Notes: generated by a model not told the origin, from the letters alone. A stretch of DNA of 64,000 nucleotides from Astropecten irregularis (GCA_963971285.1 OZ020259.1:5146001-5210000), one strand, 5' to 3'. Positions 11,855 to 21,080 are shown, numbered from the stretch's first letter. Program-made: numbers and translations.

Positions 11855-14800
11855 ATGACTGATCAAACAACGAATCAGCAAACGACAGAGCAGATGGCTA
11901 GGCCAATTATTGCAAAGGGGTTTAGCCATTGGACAAAAGATAACTTAAAACATTTTGTTGAAGAAACCAAAATTCCAATAGAAGATCCAGAAACGGATTT
12001 TACTAAAAGTGAATATATTAATGCTATTACACGCAGACAACCAACCCCGCGTGGGTATAAAAGATGGGATTATTTAAAATTAAAAAATTATGTTCAAGAT
12101 AATAATATTAGGTTAGATTTATCTAAAAAGCTCGATCACACTAGACGTGAATATATCAAAGCAATTAAAACGTTTACAAATCAATTTAAAAATTTAATAA
12201 AGAAAGATAATCAAGAACTTAGAGAATTAGCTAGAAAATATAACCTCAATGTTGTTCCAACGGGTCAAAGAGGACAAGTAATAAAACGAGATTATATCAA
12301 AACGATTAAAGAAAATTTATCATCGGAGGAAATTCGTGAAGCGACAAACTGGAGAGAAGTGAGATCTTTTCGTGGTAATCTTATAAATTTAGAAATAATT
12401 CTTCAAAGACAATATTCCGATCTAAATACATTTTTTAAACATCAGCATAAAAATATGATTAAAGAAGTAACAAAGATCTTTAGAAAAAAAGGTCAATTTA
12501 AGCTTGAATTTAGGATAAAACTCGAATATATAAAAGTTGAAGTTTTGGATGAAACATTACATGATTTTACTTTTCGAACCGAACAACATATTATTTTAAG
12601 GGAAGATGAAATAAATGAAAAGGTTAATAGCATTTTGTTCGAGCTAATAAATGTAGTGGAATCAAAAGATTTTGGACCCTCGGGTTTAACTTTAAATAAA
12701 ATATTAGCGTTTTATATGAACTTTATTAAATATACCAATGTTTCTGGTAGTTCATATATTGAACTTACGCCATTTATTAAACATAAAAAGGCTGTTGTTA
12801 GCGTACAAAATGACGACGATCAATGCATTAGATGGGCTATCAGATCTGCGTTAGGGTTATACAAGGATGAAATCAAAGAAAAGAAAAAAAATAACCCGAA
12901 ATACAGAATTCACGATGAAAGAGTCAGTACTTATAAGTTAAATGATGGGTTAGACTTTACCGGTATAGATTTTCCAACACCCTTAAAGCAGATTTCTAAA
13001 ATAGAAAAACAAAATAATTTAAATATTAACGTGTTTGGGTTAGATTGTAATGATGAAAAAGAAGAATTTCCTTATCCATCACATATCTCTAAAGAAACAA
13101 ACGACATTCACATAAATCTATTATTATTTACTAGAGAAGTAGAAGAAGAAGGAGAAAAAATAATAAAAAGTCACTATGGTTGGATTAAGAATTTTTCGGC
13201 CCTATTCAGCAATGGTACATGTAAAGATGGGCATAAATTATATTTTTGTTACAGATGTCTATCGCATTTTTATACACCCCAAAAATTAAAAATTCACGAT
13301 GAAATATGTCAAGGATTAACCGTTCATCCTTCAAGAGTCATCCTTCCAGAAGAAGATAAAAATATTTTAAAATTTAAAAACTTTAAAAATTTTCAAGATG
13401 CACCGTTTGTGATTTACGCGGATTTTGAATGTATTTTAGAAAAATACAATGTAGAAAAGATGAAAAAAACTCAAAAGTTGAGCGTTCATAAACCCAGTGG
13501 TTATTCTTATGTTGTGGTAAGATTTGATGGAAAACTAATGAAGCAAAAAACCTATAGAGGGTGTAACGCTAGCGAGCATTTAATTAATTCATTGTTAAAA
13601 GAACAACGTAAAATTAATCAAATATTTAATAATCCTATACCGATTGAAGAGATCGACGAATCATTAATGATGAGTAACGAGTGTTGGATTTGTGAAAAGG
13701 AAATATATCAAACTAGCGTTTTATATTGTAATTGTGAGATACCTCGTGAACCCAAAACCAAATCCGAAAAAGAAGAAAACGCGGTCACAAACAGTAAAGG
13801 TTATACAGATTTTTTGTGTTTAGAATGCGGTAAAAAAATTAATAAATTTAGAAAAGTTAGAGATCACTGCCACATCACGGGTAAATTTAGAGGAGTTACA
13901 CATGCACATTGTAACCTAAAACTTAAAATAACAAATCGAACACAAATACCGGTTATTTTTCACAATTTTAAAAATTACGACGGTCATTTGATCATGCAGG
14001 GGGTAAGCGCTTACGTCGAAACGTTAAATAATAAAATAAAAAAACGTGAAACGTGTATAGAAAAAATCAAAACGCGTATAGAAAAAATCGAAGTGTATAA
14101 AGAAAAACTCGAAACCCAAGAAATAAAACTCCGCAAAAAAATTAGATACATAAAAGAAAAACGTGAAATTTTTAACGAGTTTCGTCGAAATATAAGAAAA
14201 GGTGATAATTCAAAAATAAAAACGTTTGAAGAAAAATACGGAATTACATTCGATAAGAAACTTAATATAAAAATTAACCAAAAAGCAAACAAAAGCGAAC
14301 GTTGTAATAGAGAAAAAATAAAACTAATTAATCAAAAACTAAAAATAATCGATGAAAAAATAAATGTTAAAATCGATAAACTAAAAGAGGTTTTAAGTAT
14401 ATTAAATTATTATCAAAAAGAAAAAAACGTATTCGATAATATATTTTGTATTCCTCAAAACTCGGAAAAATACATAAGTATTAGTATAGGTCAACTCCGT
14501 TTTATAGATTCGTTAAATTTTATGAACTCTTCCTTAGAAAAATTAGTCGCTGCTTGCCCTAAAGACGCATTTCATTTATTTAGAAAACATTTTAAAGATT
14601 ATAATACGGATGATGTTGATCTTTTATTAAAAAAGGGGTGTTATCCATACGAATATATGGATTCCTTTGATAGATTTAAAGAAACTAAATTACCACCCAT
14701 TGAAAAGTTTTATAGTAAGATAAAACTCAAAGGTATTACGCGAGAAGAATATACTCACGCGGAGTTGGTTTGGAAAACTTTCAACTGTAAAACTCTAGGT

Positions 14801-16444
14801 GATTATCACGACTTATACGTGTCCACGGATACGTTATTACTCGCCGATGTGTTTCAAAACTTTAGAACCACTTGTAAGAAAACATATCGTTTAGATCCAG
14901 CGAAATATCTCACGGCACCGGGATTGTCTTGGGATGCTTTGTTGCTGCATTCTAAAATAGAATTAGAACTTTTAACCGATATCGAACAATATTTATTTTT
15001 TGAAAAAGGTAAAAGAGGTGGTTATTCTAGCGTGGGTAGTTGTAGGCATCACAAAGCCAACAATAAATATTTAAAAGATTACGATCCTGAAAAAGAATCT
15101 TCTTATTTACTTTATTTAGATGCGAACAATTTATACGGTTGGGCAATGAGTCAATCGTTACCCTACGCCGATTTTAAATGGTTAACCGATTACCAAGTCG
15201 CTAACTTTACGGTCGATCATATTTTAGGTTTAGCCGATGACAACGACTACGGATTTATGTTGGAAGTAGATCTAGACTATCCTAAAGAGCTTCACGACTT
15301 ACACAACGACTTACCCTTAGCCCCAGAGAACATAACCGTATCGGCTGAATGGTTGAGCCCTTATCAAAAAGAATTGTTATCTAGCGGAGAAAAAGCTTCG
15401 CGAGATGACAGACTCATCGCTCATTTAGGACCTCGTAAAAAATATGTCATTCATTATAAAACGTTAAAACTGTATTTACAACTAGGATTAAAACTCACAC
15501 GCGTACATCGTGTTTTACGATTTAAGCAAAAACCGTGGATGCGGTCTTACATCGATAAAAATACACAACTCAGAAAAATAGCCAAATCAGATTTTGAAAA
15601 AGATTTTTTTAAACTCATGAACAATTCCGTTTTTGGTAAAACAATGGAAAATGTTCGAAATAGAATAGATGGAAATATTATTATAGACGATGATAGCGAT
15701 TTATCGATAAAAAAAATATTAAAACTAGCATCCAAATCTAATTATAAAACATCAACTAAATTTACAGATTCTAATATAGGTTTCTTTGAAAGGTACAAAG
15801 AAAAAACGTATTTAAATAAACCCATCTATTGTGGAGTGAGTATATTAGATTTAAGCAAATCTTTTATGTACGACTTTTACTACAATCACTTGAAGAAAAA
15901 ATATAACGATAACATAAATCTCATGTATACCGATACCGATAGTTTATTATTGATCGTTAAAACCGACGATGTTTACGAGGATATTAAACGAGACTCAGAA
16001 CTTTACGATCTATCTAATTATTCACCCACTCACCCTTTATTTGACCCTAAAAACAAAAAAGTAATTGGAAAAATGAAAGATGAATACGGTGGCCAAGTAG
16101 TAAAACAAGCCATTTGTTTAAGATCAAAAATGTATGTGATCTTAATACAAGATGATAAAGAGGTTAAAAAAATTAAAGGTATAACAAAAACCGTGACTGA
16201 AAAAAATATTAACTTTGAAAATTTTTATAATTGTTTACAAAATAAAAAATCTCAAGAACATCAAATGAATATAATTCAATCTAACAAACATCAAATTTAT
16301 ACGCAAGTGAAAACCAAAACTTCATTGAGTCCTTATGATGGAAAAAGATATATTTTATCCGATGGAATCAATACTTTAGCATTTGGCAATAAAAAAATTA
16401 AATATCAAGATTCTGGCAATTCGGTGTCATCTGGAACGATTTGA
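11855..16444 (+). CDS. polB: Protein-primed family B DNA polymerase (pPolB), 1529 aa
   Basis: Replicates the element by protein priming. Exonuclease motifs: DFE at D523, NFKNYD ending at D709, and YVSTD at D992. Polymerase motifs: DANNLYG at D1089, NNSVFGKT at N1256 and YTDTDS with D1360 and D1362, so the catalytic set is complete. The N-terminus has three copies of a SAP/HeH-like motif (roughly residues 15-125). A DHCHITG...CN zinc/HNH-like segment begins at residue 670. A lysine-rich coiled coil of about 140 residues (about 721-861) interrupts the exonuclease domain after the second motif, which makes this protein longer than most relatives. I chose the ATG at 11855; the frame stays open upstream to 11810 but only with a TTG. 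The 3' end overlaps the convergent integrase gene by 40 bp. Confidence 0.96.
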   Translation: MTDQTTNQQTTEQMARPIIAKGFSHWTKDNLKHFVEETKIPIEDPETDFTKSEYINAITRRQPTPRGYKRWDYLKLKNYVQDNNIRLDLSKKLDHTRREYIKAIKTFTNQFKNLIKKDNQELRELARKYNLNVVPTGQRGQVIKRDYIKTIKENLSSEEIREATNWREVRSFRGNLINLEIILQRQYSDLNTFFKHQHKNMIKEVTKIFRKKGQFKLEFRIKLEYIKVEVLDETLHDFTFRTEQHIILREDEINEKVNSILFELINVVESKDFGPSGLTLNKILAFYMNFIKYTNVSGSSYIELTPFIKHKKAVVSVQNDDDQCIRWAIRSALGLYKDEIKEKKKNNPKYRIHDERVSTYKLNDGLDFTGIDFPTPLKQISKIEKQNNLNINVFGLDCNDEKEEFPYPSHISKETNDIHINLLLFTREVEEEGEKIIKSHYGWIKNFSALFSNGTCKDGHKLYFCYRCLSHFYTPQKLKIHDEICQGLTVHPSRVILPEEDKNILKFKNFKNFQDAPFVIYADFECILEKYNVEKMKKTQKLSVHKPSGYSYVVVRFDGKLMKQKTYRGCNASEHLINSLLKEQRKINQIFNNPIPIEEIDESLMMSNECWICEKEIYQTSVLYCNCEIPREPKTKSEKEENAVTNSKGYTDFLCLECGKKINKFRKVRDHCHITGKFRGVTHAHCNLKLKITNRTQIPVIFHNFKNYDGHLIMQGVSAYVETLNNKIKKRETCIEKIKTRIEKIEVYKEKLETQEIKLRKKIRYIKEKREIFNEFRRNIRKGDNSKIKTFEEKYGITFDKKLNIKINQKANKSERCNREKIKLINQKLKIIDEKINVKIDKLKEVLSILNYYQKEKNVFDNIFCIPQNSEKYISISIGQLRFIDSLNFMNSSLEKLVAACPKDAFHLFRKHFKDYNTDDVDLLLKKGCYPYEYMDSFDRFKETKLPPIEKFYSKIKLKGITREEYTHAELVWKTFNCKTLGDYHDLYVSTDTLLLADVFQNFRTTCKKTYRLDPAKYLTAPGLSWDALLLHSKIELELLTDIEQYLFFEKGKRGGYSSVGSCRHHKANNKYLKDYDPEKESSYLLYLDANNLYGWAMSQSLPYADFKWLTDYQVANFTVDHILGLADDNDYGFMLEVDLDYPKELHDLHNDLPLAPENITVSAEWLSPYQKELLSSGEKASRDDRLIAHLGPRKKYVIHYKTLKLYLQLGLKLTRVHRVLRFKQKPWMRSYIDKNTQLRKIAKSDFEKDFFKLMNNSVFGKTMENVRNRIDGNIIIDDDSDLSIKKILKLASKSNYKTSTKFTDSNIGFFERYKEKTYLNKPIYCGVSILDLSKSFMYDFYYNHLKKKYNDNINLMYTDTDSLLLIVKTDDVYEDIKRDSELYDLSNYSPTHPLFDPKNKKVIGKMKDEYGGQVVKQAICLRSKMYVILIQDDKEVKKIKGITKTVTEKNINFENFYNCLQNKKSQEHQMNIIQSNKHQIYTQVKTKTSLSPYDGKRYILSDGINTLAFGNKKIKYQDSGNSVSSGTI

Positions 16445-17448
16445 AGTTCTTCTTTCACAAACGATCGTTTGGGTCCGTCTTTTAAGTAATAAAGCGTAGG
16501 ACCTGTAGTAACTTTTTTACCACTCATGATTTTAAATTGACTCGTTCTTTTTTCAATTTGATACATGTTAACGCTCCATATGGGATCGGTAGCCCTCCTC
16601 ACCGTACCTCCTTCTTGTTCCCCTGGTTGATATAAATAACGAACTAAAACATTAGTCGGAAGATCACTAACGTTTGTTTTTTGTGGTGATGAGGGTAATT
16701 GTTTAACCCGTTTTAACTTGATCGCTTGCGTAGGAGTGATTTCTTTATCTTTTGAATCTCGAATCAATCGTGTTGTTTCTTCATTGAGGGATTTTATAAC
16801 CTGGGGCAACCTCACCACCCATTCGACGTTTCTCGCCTGCGGATCAAGCATTTCTTGCACGTATTGATGACCGAATAATCTTTCGGCTAAGGTTCGGTTA
16901 AATCTTTCAACCACTCCTTGCGATCGATGCACACCCGGCACACCTACGCTGATCTCTACGCCATGAGACTGAAACAACTTTTTAAAATCTCCTTTAAATT
17001 CTGTTCCAGCATCGATTTGCGCTAATTTAGGCCACGTTAAAGGCGAACGCTTGTAAATTTTAATAATCGCGTCTTTCACTTGACCGGCAACTTTAGAAGT
17101 TATGGGTTCAGCCTCTTTATACCGACTCGCCACGTCTATGACCGTCAACGCGTATTTAAACGTTTTTTGTTTAACTAGATCCCAGGGTAAGTATAATATA
17201 TCTAACTGATGTACGTAATTTGGTTCTAACCAATCACTCGACATTGCCGTCGGCCTGGGTACATATGAGGGAGGTGGTAAATAAATTTGCCAAACGGCTT
17301 GTTTTTTTAACCAAGATCTAACTTTTTGTTTATCAACCCCCGTTTTTTTATGCAAATGCGTGACAGCACCCTCACCTTTCCAATAACCTTTAGGACTGTA
17401 AAACAAACCTGAAAGCTGTTCTCTTTGTTTTTTATTTAACTCACTCAT
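16405..17448 (-). CDS. int: RVE-family integrase, 347 aa
   Basis: Retrovirus-like DDE integrase that inserts the element and makes the 6-bp target duplication. An N-terminal helix-turn-helix-like region (about 20-55) precedes the catalytic core. D83 lies in HQLDILYLP, D146 in AQIDAGTEF and E181 in SQGVVERFN, giving the expected spacing. The C-terminal 80 residues form an SH3/chromo-like tail with KIMSGKKVTTGPTLYYLKD. I start at 17448 (MSELNKKQ) because it lies 7 bp after the stop of the upstream gene and follows an AT-rich promoter-like stretch; the frame is open further upstream but overlaps that gene. Its 3' end overlaps the polymerase gene tail to tail. Confidence 0.93.
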   Translation of the reverse strand: MSELNKKQREQLSGLFYSPKGYWKGEGAVTHLHKKTGVDKQKVRSWLKKQAVWQIYLPPPSYVPRPTAMSSDWLEPNYVHQLDILYLPWDLVKQKTFKYALTVIDVASRYKEAEPITSKVAGQVKDAIIKIYKRSPLTWPKLAQIDAGTEFKGDFKKLFQSHGVEISVGVPGVHRSQGVVERFNRTLAERLFGHQYVQEMLDPQARNVEWVVRLPQVIKSLNEETTRLIRDSKDKEITPTQAIKLKRVKQLPSSPQKTNVSDLPTNVLVRYLYQPGEQEGGTVRRATDPIWSVNMYQIEKRTSQFKIMSGKKVTTGPTLYYLKDGPKRSFVKEELQIVPDDTELPES

Positions 17449-17470
17449 TTTTATTTTATACATATCTATA
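17449..17470 (-). promoter_or_regulatory. Promoter-like AT motif of the integrase gene
   Basis: Minus strand reads TATGTATAAAATAAAA directly before the ATG at 17448, overlapping the end of the preceding gene. This supports the short start. Confidence 0.4.
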
Positions 17471-17878
17471 AATAAAGAATCCCACTGCGGCTGTACCACC
17501 TAATACCCACACGAGTTCTCTAATTTGTTGATCATCACTCGGAGTATAAAAGTCACTAAGTTTTGGTTTAGGTGGTAATTCTAAATCGTAATTTTCACCC
17601 GTTATTTCGCTGTACACTCTAAGCGCTTCGTTTACGTTACTAAACGTTCTTTCTGATAATTTTTGTTGTATCATACGTTTATTCAAATAATCTAGATATT
17701 TAACGCGTTGTTGTTCCCAATCTTCTTTGGCTTGCGCTAATTTTTCTAATGCTAAGTCGTGTCTTTTTCGTTCTTTGTCAATTTGTTGTTTTGATAAACT
17801 ACTAAATAAAAAGTTACTACCGGTAAACGCTAACGCATTAACTACTGCCCCGCCAACCATCATTGCTATTCCTGCCAT
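17456..17878 (-). CDS. Maverick small membrane/coiled-coil protein, 140 aa
   Basis: Function unknown. Residues 3-22 are hydrophobic and glycine-rich (GIAMMVGGAVV), residues 30-75 are a charged predicted coiled coil, and residues about 119-137 form a second hydrophobic segment ending in a basic tail. The product could be a membrane or inner-capsid component. It is divergent from the major capsid gene with a shared 57-bp intergenic region, and lies 7 bp upstream of the integrase start, so the two are probably cotranscribed. The ATG at 17878 follows a TATAAATAAAAAG motif. Confidence 0.75.
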   Translation of the reverse strand: MAGIAMMVGGAVVNALAFTGSNFLFSSLSKQQIDKERKRHDLALEKLAQAKEDWEQQRVKYLDYLNKRMIQQKLSERTFSNVNEALRVYSEITGENYDLELPPKPKLSDFYTPSDDQQIRELVWVLGGTAAVGFFIYRYV

Positions 17879-17935
17879 CTTTTTATTTATACTAATTTAA
17901 AAACCTTATATATTAAAAACACACTATTTTGAACT
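17879..17935. promoter_or_regulatory. Divergent promoter region between the 140-aa gene and the major capsid gene
   Basis: On the plus strand CCTTATATATTAAAAAC lies 15 bp before the capsid ATG. On the minus strand TTAGTATAAATAAAAAG ends at the ATG of the 140-aa gene. Both match the element-wide motif. Confidence 0.55.
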
Positions 17936-19195
17936 ATGAATCATTACGGTAAAAAACTAAACCCAATGAGGCGTCTTAAAATCCCTAAAGCCATTAAAGG
18001 CGAACGAAGAGAAGTGTCAATCACTCATAATCCAAGCACGATTGCGGCTGGTCAAAAACTCATCGTTAAGTTTCCGCAATTAGGACCCGACGATGTTATC
18101 GTACCCGGTACTTCTAAACTCGCTTTTAAACTCGAGTTAGAAGGGTCTGATAATAATCGAACGGTGTTTAACAACTTATGTCGTAACTTAATACGCGAAA
18201 TCAATGTTAGGCTTCAAGGTAACACAATCGTGAGTTATCGCGATGCGGATGTCTTTCACAATTTTAAAGATAACTGGCTGCACCCCTACATTACACGAAA
18301 TATGGCCTATGTAGGCCTTGAAAAAGAAAACGTCACAAAATTAAGATTAGGCGCGGCAGATGCTAATGCTGAAACTAATAGCGGAAAAGATAAAGCTATC
18401 GCAGACGCGTTTGGTAATCGATATTGTATTCCTTTAGATATTGAGCTTTTAACGGCACATCATCCTTTTTATCCTAGCAGTCTAAAGCAGCCCCTGACGT
18501 ATGAATTAACATTTAACGATCACGATAAAGTCGTTAATAGCTCGGATACAAGTGCCCAATATTCAATTTCAGATTTAACGCTTGAATACGAAGTCGTCAC
18601 TAACCGAGATTTGACACAAGAGCTAAAAAACAAACGAATGAAATACTATCTTTTTGATCACGTACATAATTTAGAAACAAGATCGATCAACAAATCAGAT
18701 ACCTTATGGAACGTTATGATTAATCAACCGATTAAAAGTCTCAAAGGCGTTTTAATCTTATTTAGAGACCCAACTGTAAAAAAACCTCAAAGATTTTACA
18801 ACCCCCACATTAGCAAAACCAGCATTACGGTTGAAGGAAAACCCAATCAACTTTATTCTCAAGGTATGTTTGAGTATCAGCACTGGCAAGAAGTTAATAA
18901 ATTTTTTGGTGATAGTGATACCGAAAATGGTCAATCGATTGTAAAAGATTTAAATTTAGTGGGCCTAGAAATGGCTGACTACTATAAAGATAAATACGGC
19001 CTGTGGCTAGATTTTCGCTCAACTGATGATAATAGTGCTCACGGAAGTGGAAGACGTTTAAACGACGGAGGAGGAATTCAGATTCAGATGACTCGAGAGG
19101 CTGAAACAGCGGGAGATTTAACGATGTTTGTATTTTTGGTCATGGATGCGCAATTAACCATTGAGGATGGAAATTTTAAGAATTTAGTTTTTTAA
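17936..19195 (+). CDS. Major capsid protein, double jelly-roll type, 419 aa
   Basis: Predicted to form the trimeric capsomers of an icosahedral particle. No enzymatic motif is present. Features I recall from Polinton major capsid proteins: an N-terminal strand region with KFPQLGPDDVIVPGT, RNLIREINVRLQGN, a YCIPLDIELL...PFYPSSL block near 160-185, a long central strand-rich region, KSLKGVLILFRDP near 280, and PNQLYSQGMFEYQHWQEV near 300-320. It starts at the only sensible ATG after the shared promoter region and is followed 16 bp later by the packaging ATPase gene, the usual morphogenesis pair. Assignment rests on recalled family pattern and context. Confidence 0.82.
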   Translation: MNHYGKKLNPMRRLKIPKAIKGERREVSITHNPSTIAAGQKLIVKFPQLGPDDVIVPGTSKLAFKLELEGSDNNRTVFNNLCRNLIREINVRLQGNTIVSYRDADVFHNFKDNWLHPYITRNMAYVGLEKENVTKLRLGAADANAETNSGKDKAIADAFGNRYCIPLDIELLTAHHPFYPSSLKQPLTYELTFNDHDKVVNSSDTSAQYSISDLTLEYEVVTNRDLTQELKNKRMKYYLFDHVHNLETRSINKSDTLWNVMINQPIKSLKGVLILFRDPTVKKPQRFYNPHISKTSITVEGKPNQLYSQGMFEYQHWQEVNKFFGDSDTENGQSIVKDLNLVGLEMADYYKDKYGLWLDFRSTDDNSAHGSGRRLNDGGGIQIQMTREAETAGDLTMFVFLVMDAQLTIEDGNFKNLVF

Positions 19196-19211
19196 AAGCT
19201 TATTAAAATAA
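19191..19211 (+). promoter_or_regulatory. Promoter-like AT motif of the ATPase gene
   Basis: AAAAGCTTATTAAAATAA runs up to the ATG at 19212 and overlaps the capsid stop region. Confidence 0.45.
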
Positions 19212-19817
19212 ATGGAATCTTGTCATTGTGCTTTAATTGTAGGAAAAACAAACTCGGGAAAGACTAAATGGATTTTAGATTTATTGGAAACCGAATATCG
19301 TGGTAAATTTGAATCGATCGTGGTCATTTGCCCGACCTTATTTAAAAATAAAACTTATTTATCGAGGCTTTGGATATCAATGGATGAAAATGTATATTTG
19401 TGTGATTTAGACTTTGAAAAAATAACTTTAAATGAAGCCCTAGATTTGTATCAAAATATTTTAGATGGAATAAAAACATTATTTATCATAGATGATTGTT
19501 CGAGTCAGCAGGAAATAAAATATCGAAAAAAAACATGTGCGTTGAGCAAAATCGCTTTTTCTGGGAGGCATTATAACCATAGCTGTTGGTTATTAACACA
19601 AAAGTATAATTCGGTTTTAAAAGACTATCGTGAGAATACAAGTTGGGTTGCGATGTTTTATACAAAAGATAAAACGAGTTTTGATATTGCATTAGATGAA
19701 AATGATGTTGTGTGTGATCAAAAAAGAGACGTAATTAAAAAACATTTGTGCGATAAAAAATATAGTAAATTGGTTATTAACACAGAACCTCCAGTTTCAT
19801 ATCAAGTTTTTGATTAA
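19212..19817 (+). CDS. A32-like genome-packaging ATPase (FtsK/HerA superfamily), 201 aa
   Basis: Predicted to pump the element's DNA into preformed capsids using ATP. Walker A is GKTNSGKT at residues 11-18, Walker B is LFIIDD at 90-95, and a downstream LLTQKYNS motif near 131 matches the polar sensor region of this family. Length and lack of extra domains fit virophage and Polinton ATPases, which are shorter than FtsK. It directly follows the major capsid gene. Confidence 0.93.
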   Translation: MESCHCALIVGKTNSGKTKWILDLLETEYRGKFESIVVICPTLFKNKTYLSRLWISMDENVYLCDLDFEKITLNEALDLYQNILDGIKTLFIIDDCSSQQEIKYRKKTCALSKIAFSGRHYNHSCWLLTQKYNSVLKDYRENTSWVAMFYTKDKTSFDIALDENDVVCDQKRDVIKKHLCDKKYSKLVINTEPPVSYQVFD

Positions 19818-19830
19818 CAACCTAATTTTT

Positions 19831-20086
19831 GTTATCATTTGTTGTATTTTGTTAAAAATTTGCTAATAACTAACTATCAAGTTATTTATAGCAATTTTTA
19901 ATTTTGTTATAAATAAAAAACACCAATGCTACAATACGTTGATGTTATTATTAAGTTTGTTATCATTTGTTGTATTTTGTTAAAAATTTGCTAATAACTA
20001 CCTATCAAGTTATTTATAGCAATTTTTAATTTTGTTATAAATAAAAAACACCAATGCTACAATACGTTGATGTTATTATTAAGTTT
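19831..20086 (+). repeat. 128-bp tandem duplication with an internal stem-loop
   Basis: Two copies, 19831-19958 and 19959-20086, differ at about one position (AACTAACTATC versus AACTACCTATC). Each holds a stem-loop, AAAAATTTGCTAATAACT paired with AGTTATTTATAGCAATTTTT, followed by T-rich sequence, then TTATAAATAAAAAACACCAATG. The first ATG opens a 22-codon frame; the second opens a frame that runs into the next gene. It may be a transcript end for the ATPase gene. Confidence 0.85.
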
Positions 20087-20140
20087 GTTATCACTTTAAA
20101 CTTAAGCTACTTATGTTATAATTTATTTTGCTTTAACAAA

Positions 20141-20164
20141 ATTTATAAGTTGTTATATAGTAAA
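20141..20164 (+). promoter_or_regulatory. Promoter-like AT motif deciding the start of the 204-aa gene
   Basis: AAGTTGTTATATAGTAAA ends at the ATG at 20165, which supports that start over the in-frame ATG at 20054. Confidence 0.5.
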
Positions 20165-20779
20165 ATGAACGACTTGACAACAATTATAAATAGCGATGTA
20201 AATACACCTTCAACAACAAACGACAGTAGTTATAAAGATCGACTTTGTGGCATAGTTGCAGCAGGTGATTCAAAAAAATATTTAGGTAAAGAATACACCA
20301 TCAAAGACATAGAAGCACTAACACCTGCAGATCAAGAAAAATTATTTAACCGGTATCAAGTTAAATTCGGTAAAGAAGTGGTAGCTACAGTGGGTAACTC
20401 AATTTTGAGTTTGTATGCACGAGCTATAGGTTTAGCAACTCCGGCTGATATTTTAGGAATTAGAATTAGCTTAAATTCTGAGGAAAATTTAACCAATGAT
20501 TTAAATAACGATCCTATCATTAGTAATAGCTTAGCTTATGCACTTAGCGAGGTTTGTTACAAATATGGTGTCTATCTATCACCTTTGATAGCAACACTTA
20601 TTACCACAAAACATTTAAACTTTAACAAATCCACAACAAATAAAAATACTTATATAATAAATAATTCAAATGACAACTATGCATCAGGAGAAGGAGCAAG
20701 CTTTACCAACAGCACCCCCAACAACAGCACCAGCAGCACCAACACCGATACCAACAACCCCAGTGACGCAAGTAACTAA
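20165..20779 (+). CDS. Maverick protein of unknown function, 204 aa
   Basis: Not recognised. Residues 1-25 are Ser/Thr/Asn-rich. Residues 25-150 look globular and mostly helical, with YKDRLCGIVAAGDSKKYLG and a hydrophobic stretch SLAYALSEVCYKYGVYLSPLIATLI. The C-terminal 50 residues are a low-complexity Asn/Ser/Thr tail. An in-frame ATG at 20054 would add 37 hydrophobic residues encoded partly by the 128-bp duplication; I prefer 20165 because the element's promoter motif abuts it. The last 110 bp overlap the next gene in another frame. Confidence 0.65.
   Translation: MNDLTTIINSDVNTPSTTNDSSYKDRLCGIVAAGDSKKYLGKEYTIKDIEALTPADQEKLFNRYQVKFGKEVVATVGNSILSLYARAIGLATPADILGIRISLNSEENLTNDLNNDPIISNSLAYALSEVCYKYGVYLSPLIATLITTKHLNFNKSTTNKNTYIINNSNDNYASGEGASFTNSTPNNSTSSTNTDTNNPSDASN
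20648..20669 (+). promoter_or_regulatory. Promoter-like AT motif inside the 204-aa gene
   Basis: ACTTATATAATAAATAATTC closely matches the motif before the 450-aa gene (GTGTATATAATAAATAATTA). It lies inside the upstream coding sequence and ends at the ATG at 20670. Confidence 0.5.
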
Positions 20780-21077
20780 AAAACAAACCGTAAAACCTAA
20801 AAACGCTAAACGCGTTGAACAAGGTAAACGCCTAGCAGAACATAATAAAAAAATGAAAGAGCAATTAGCTAAAATGAAAACAGAAGAGACAGAGTCGGAG
20901 ATTATTCAAAATACCCCTGATTCGAGATTACTTTATGTTGGCGGTTTAATTTTAGTAGGCGGTATAGGTTTTTTATTGTATAAATCATTAAACAAATCAC
21001 CAGAAAACTCTAAACCTATTCAAATAACAAAACCAAGTCTACCACAGAGTCAACCCGAAGAACTTTTAATGGATTGA
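20670..21077 (+). CDS. Maverick single-pass membrane protein with Pro/Ala/Thr-rich N-terminus, 135 aa
   Basis: Function unknown. Residues 10-35 are rich in Pro, Ala and Thr. Residues 36-75 are strongly basic and helical (KKQTVKPKNAKRVEQGKRLA), suited to nucleic-acid contact. Residues about 87-107 form a Gly-rich membrane segment (LLYVGGLILVGGIGFLLYKSL), and a short polar tail follows. A basic, membrane-spanning capsid-lining protein is one possibility, by analogy only. The start overlaps the end of the 204-aa gene by 110 bp and carries its own promoter-like motif. Confidence 0.65.
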   Translation: MTTMHQEKEQALPTAPPTTAPAAPTPIPTTPVTQVTKKQTVKPKNAKRVEQGKRLAEHNKKMKEQLAKMKTEETESEIIQNTPDSRLLYVGGLILVGGIGFLLYKSLNKSPENSKPIQITKPSLPQSQPEELLMD

Positions 21078-21080
21078 TTT

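Noticed and set aside
14011..14292. Minus-strand open frame opposite the polymerase insert
   Set aside because: Antisense shadow of a Lys-rich coiled coil, which yields Phe/Leu/Ser-rich sequence without stops.
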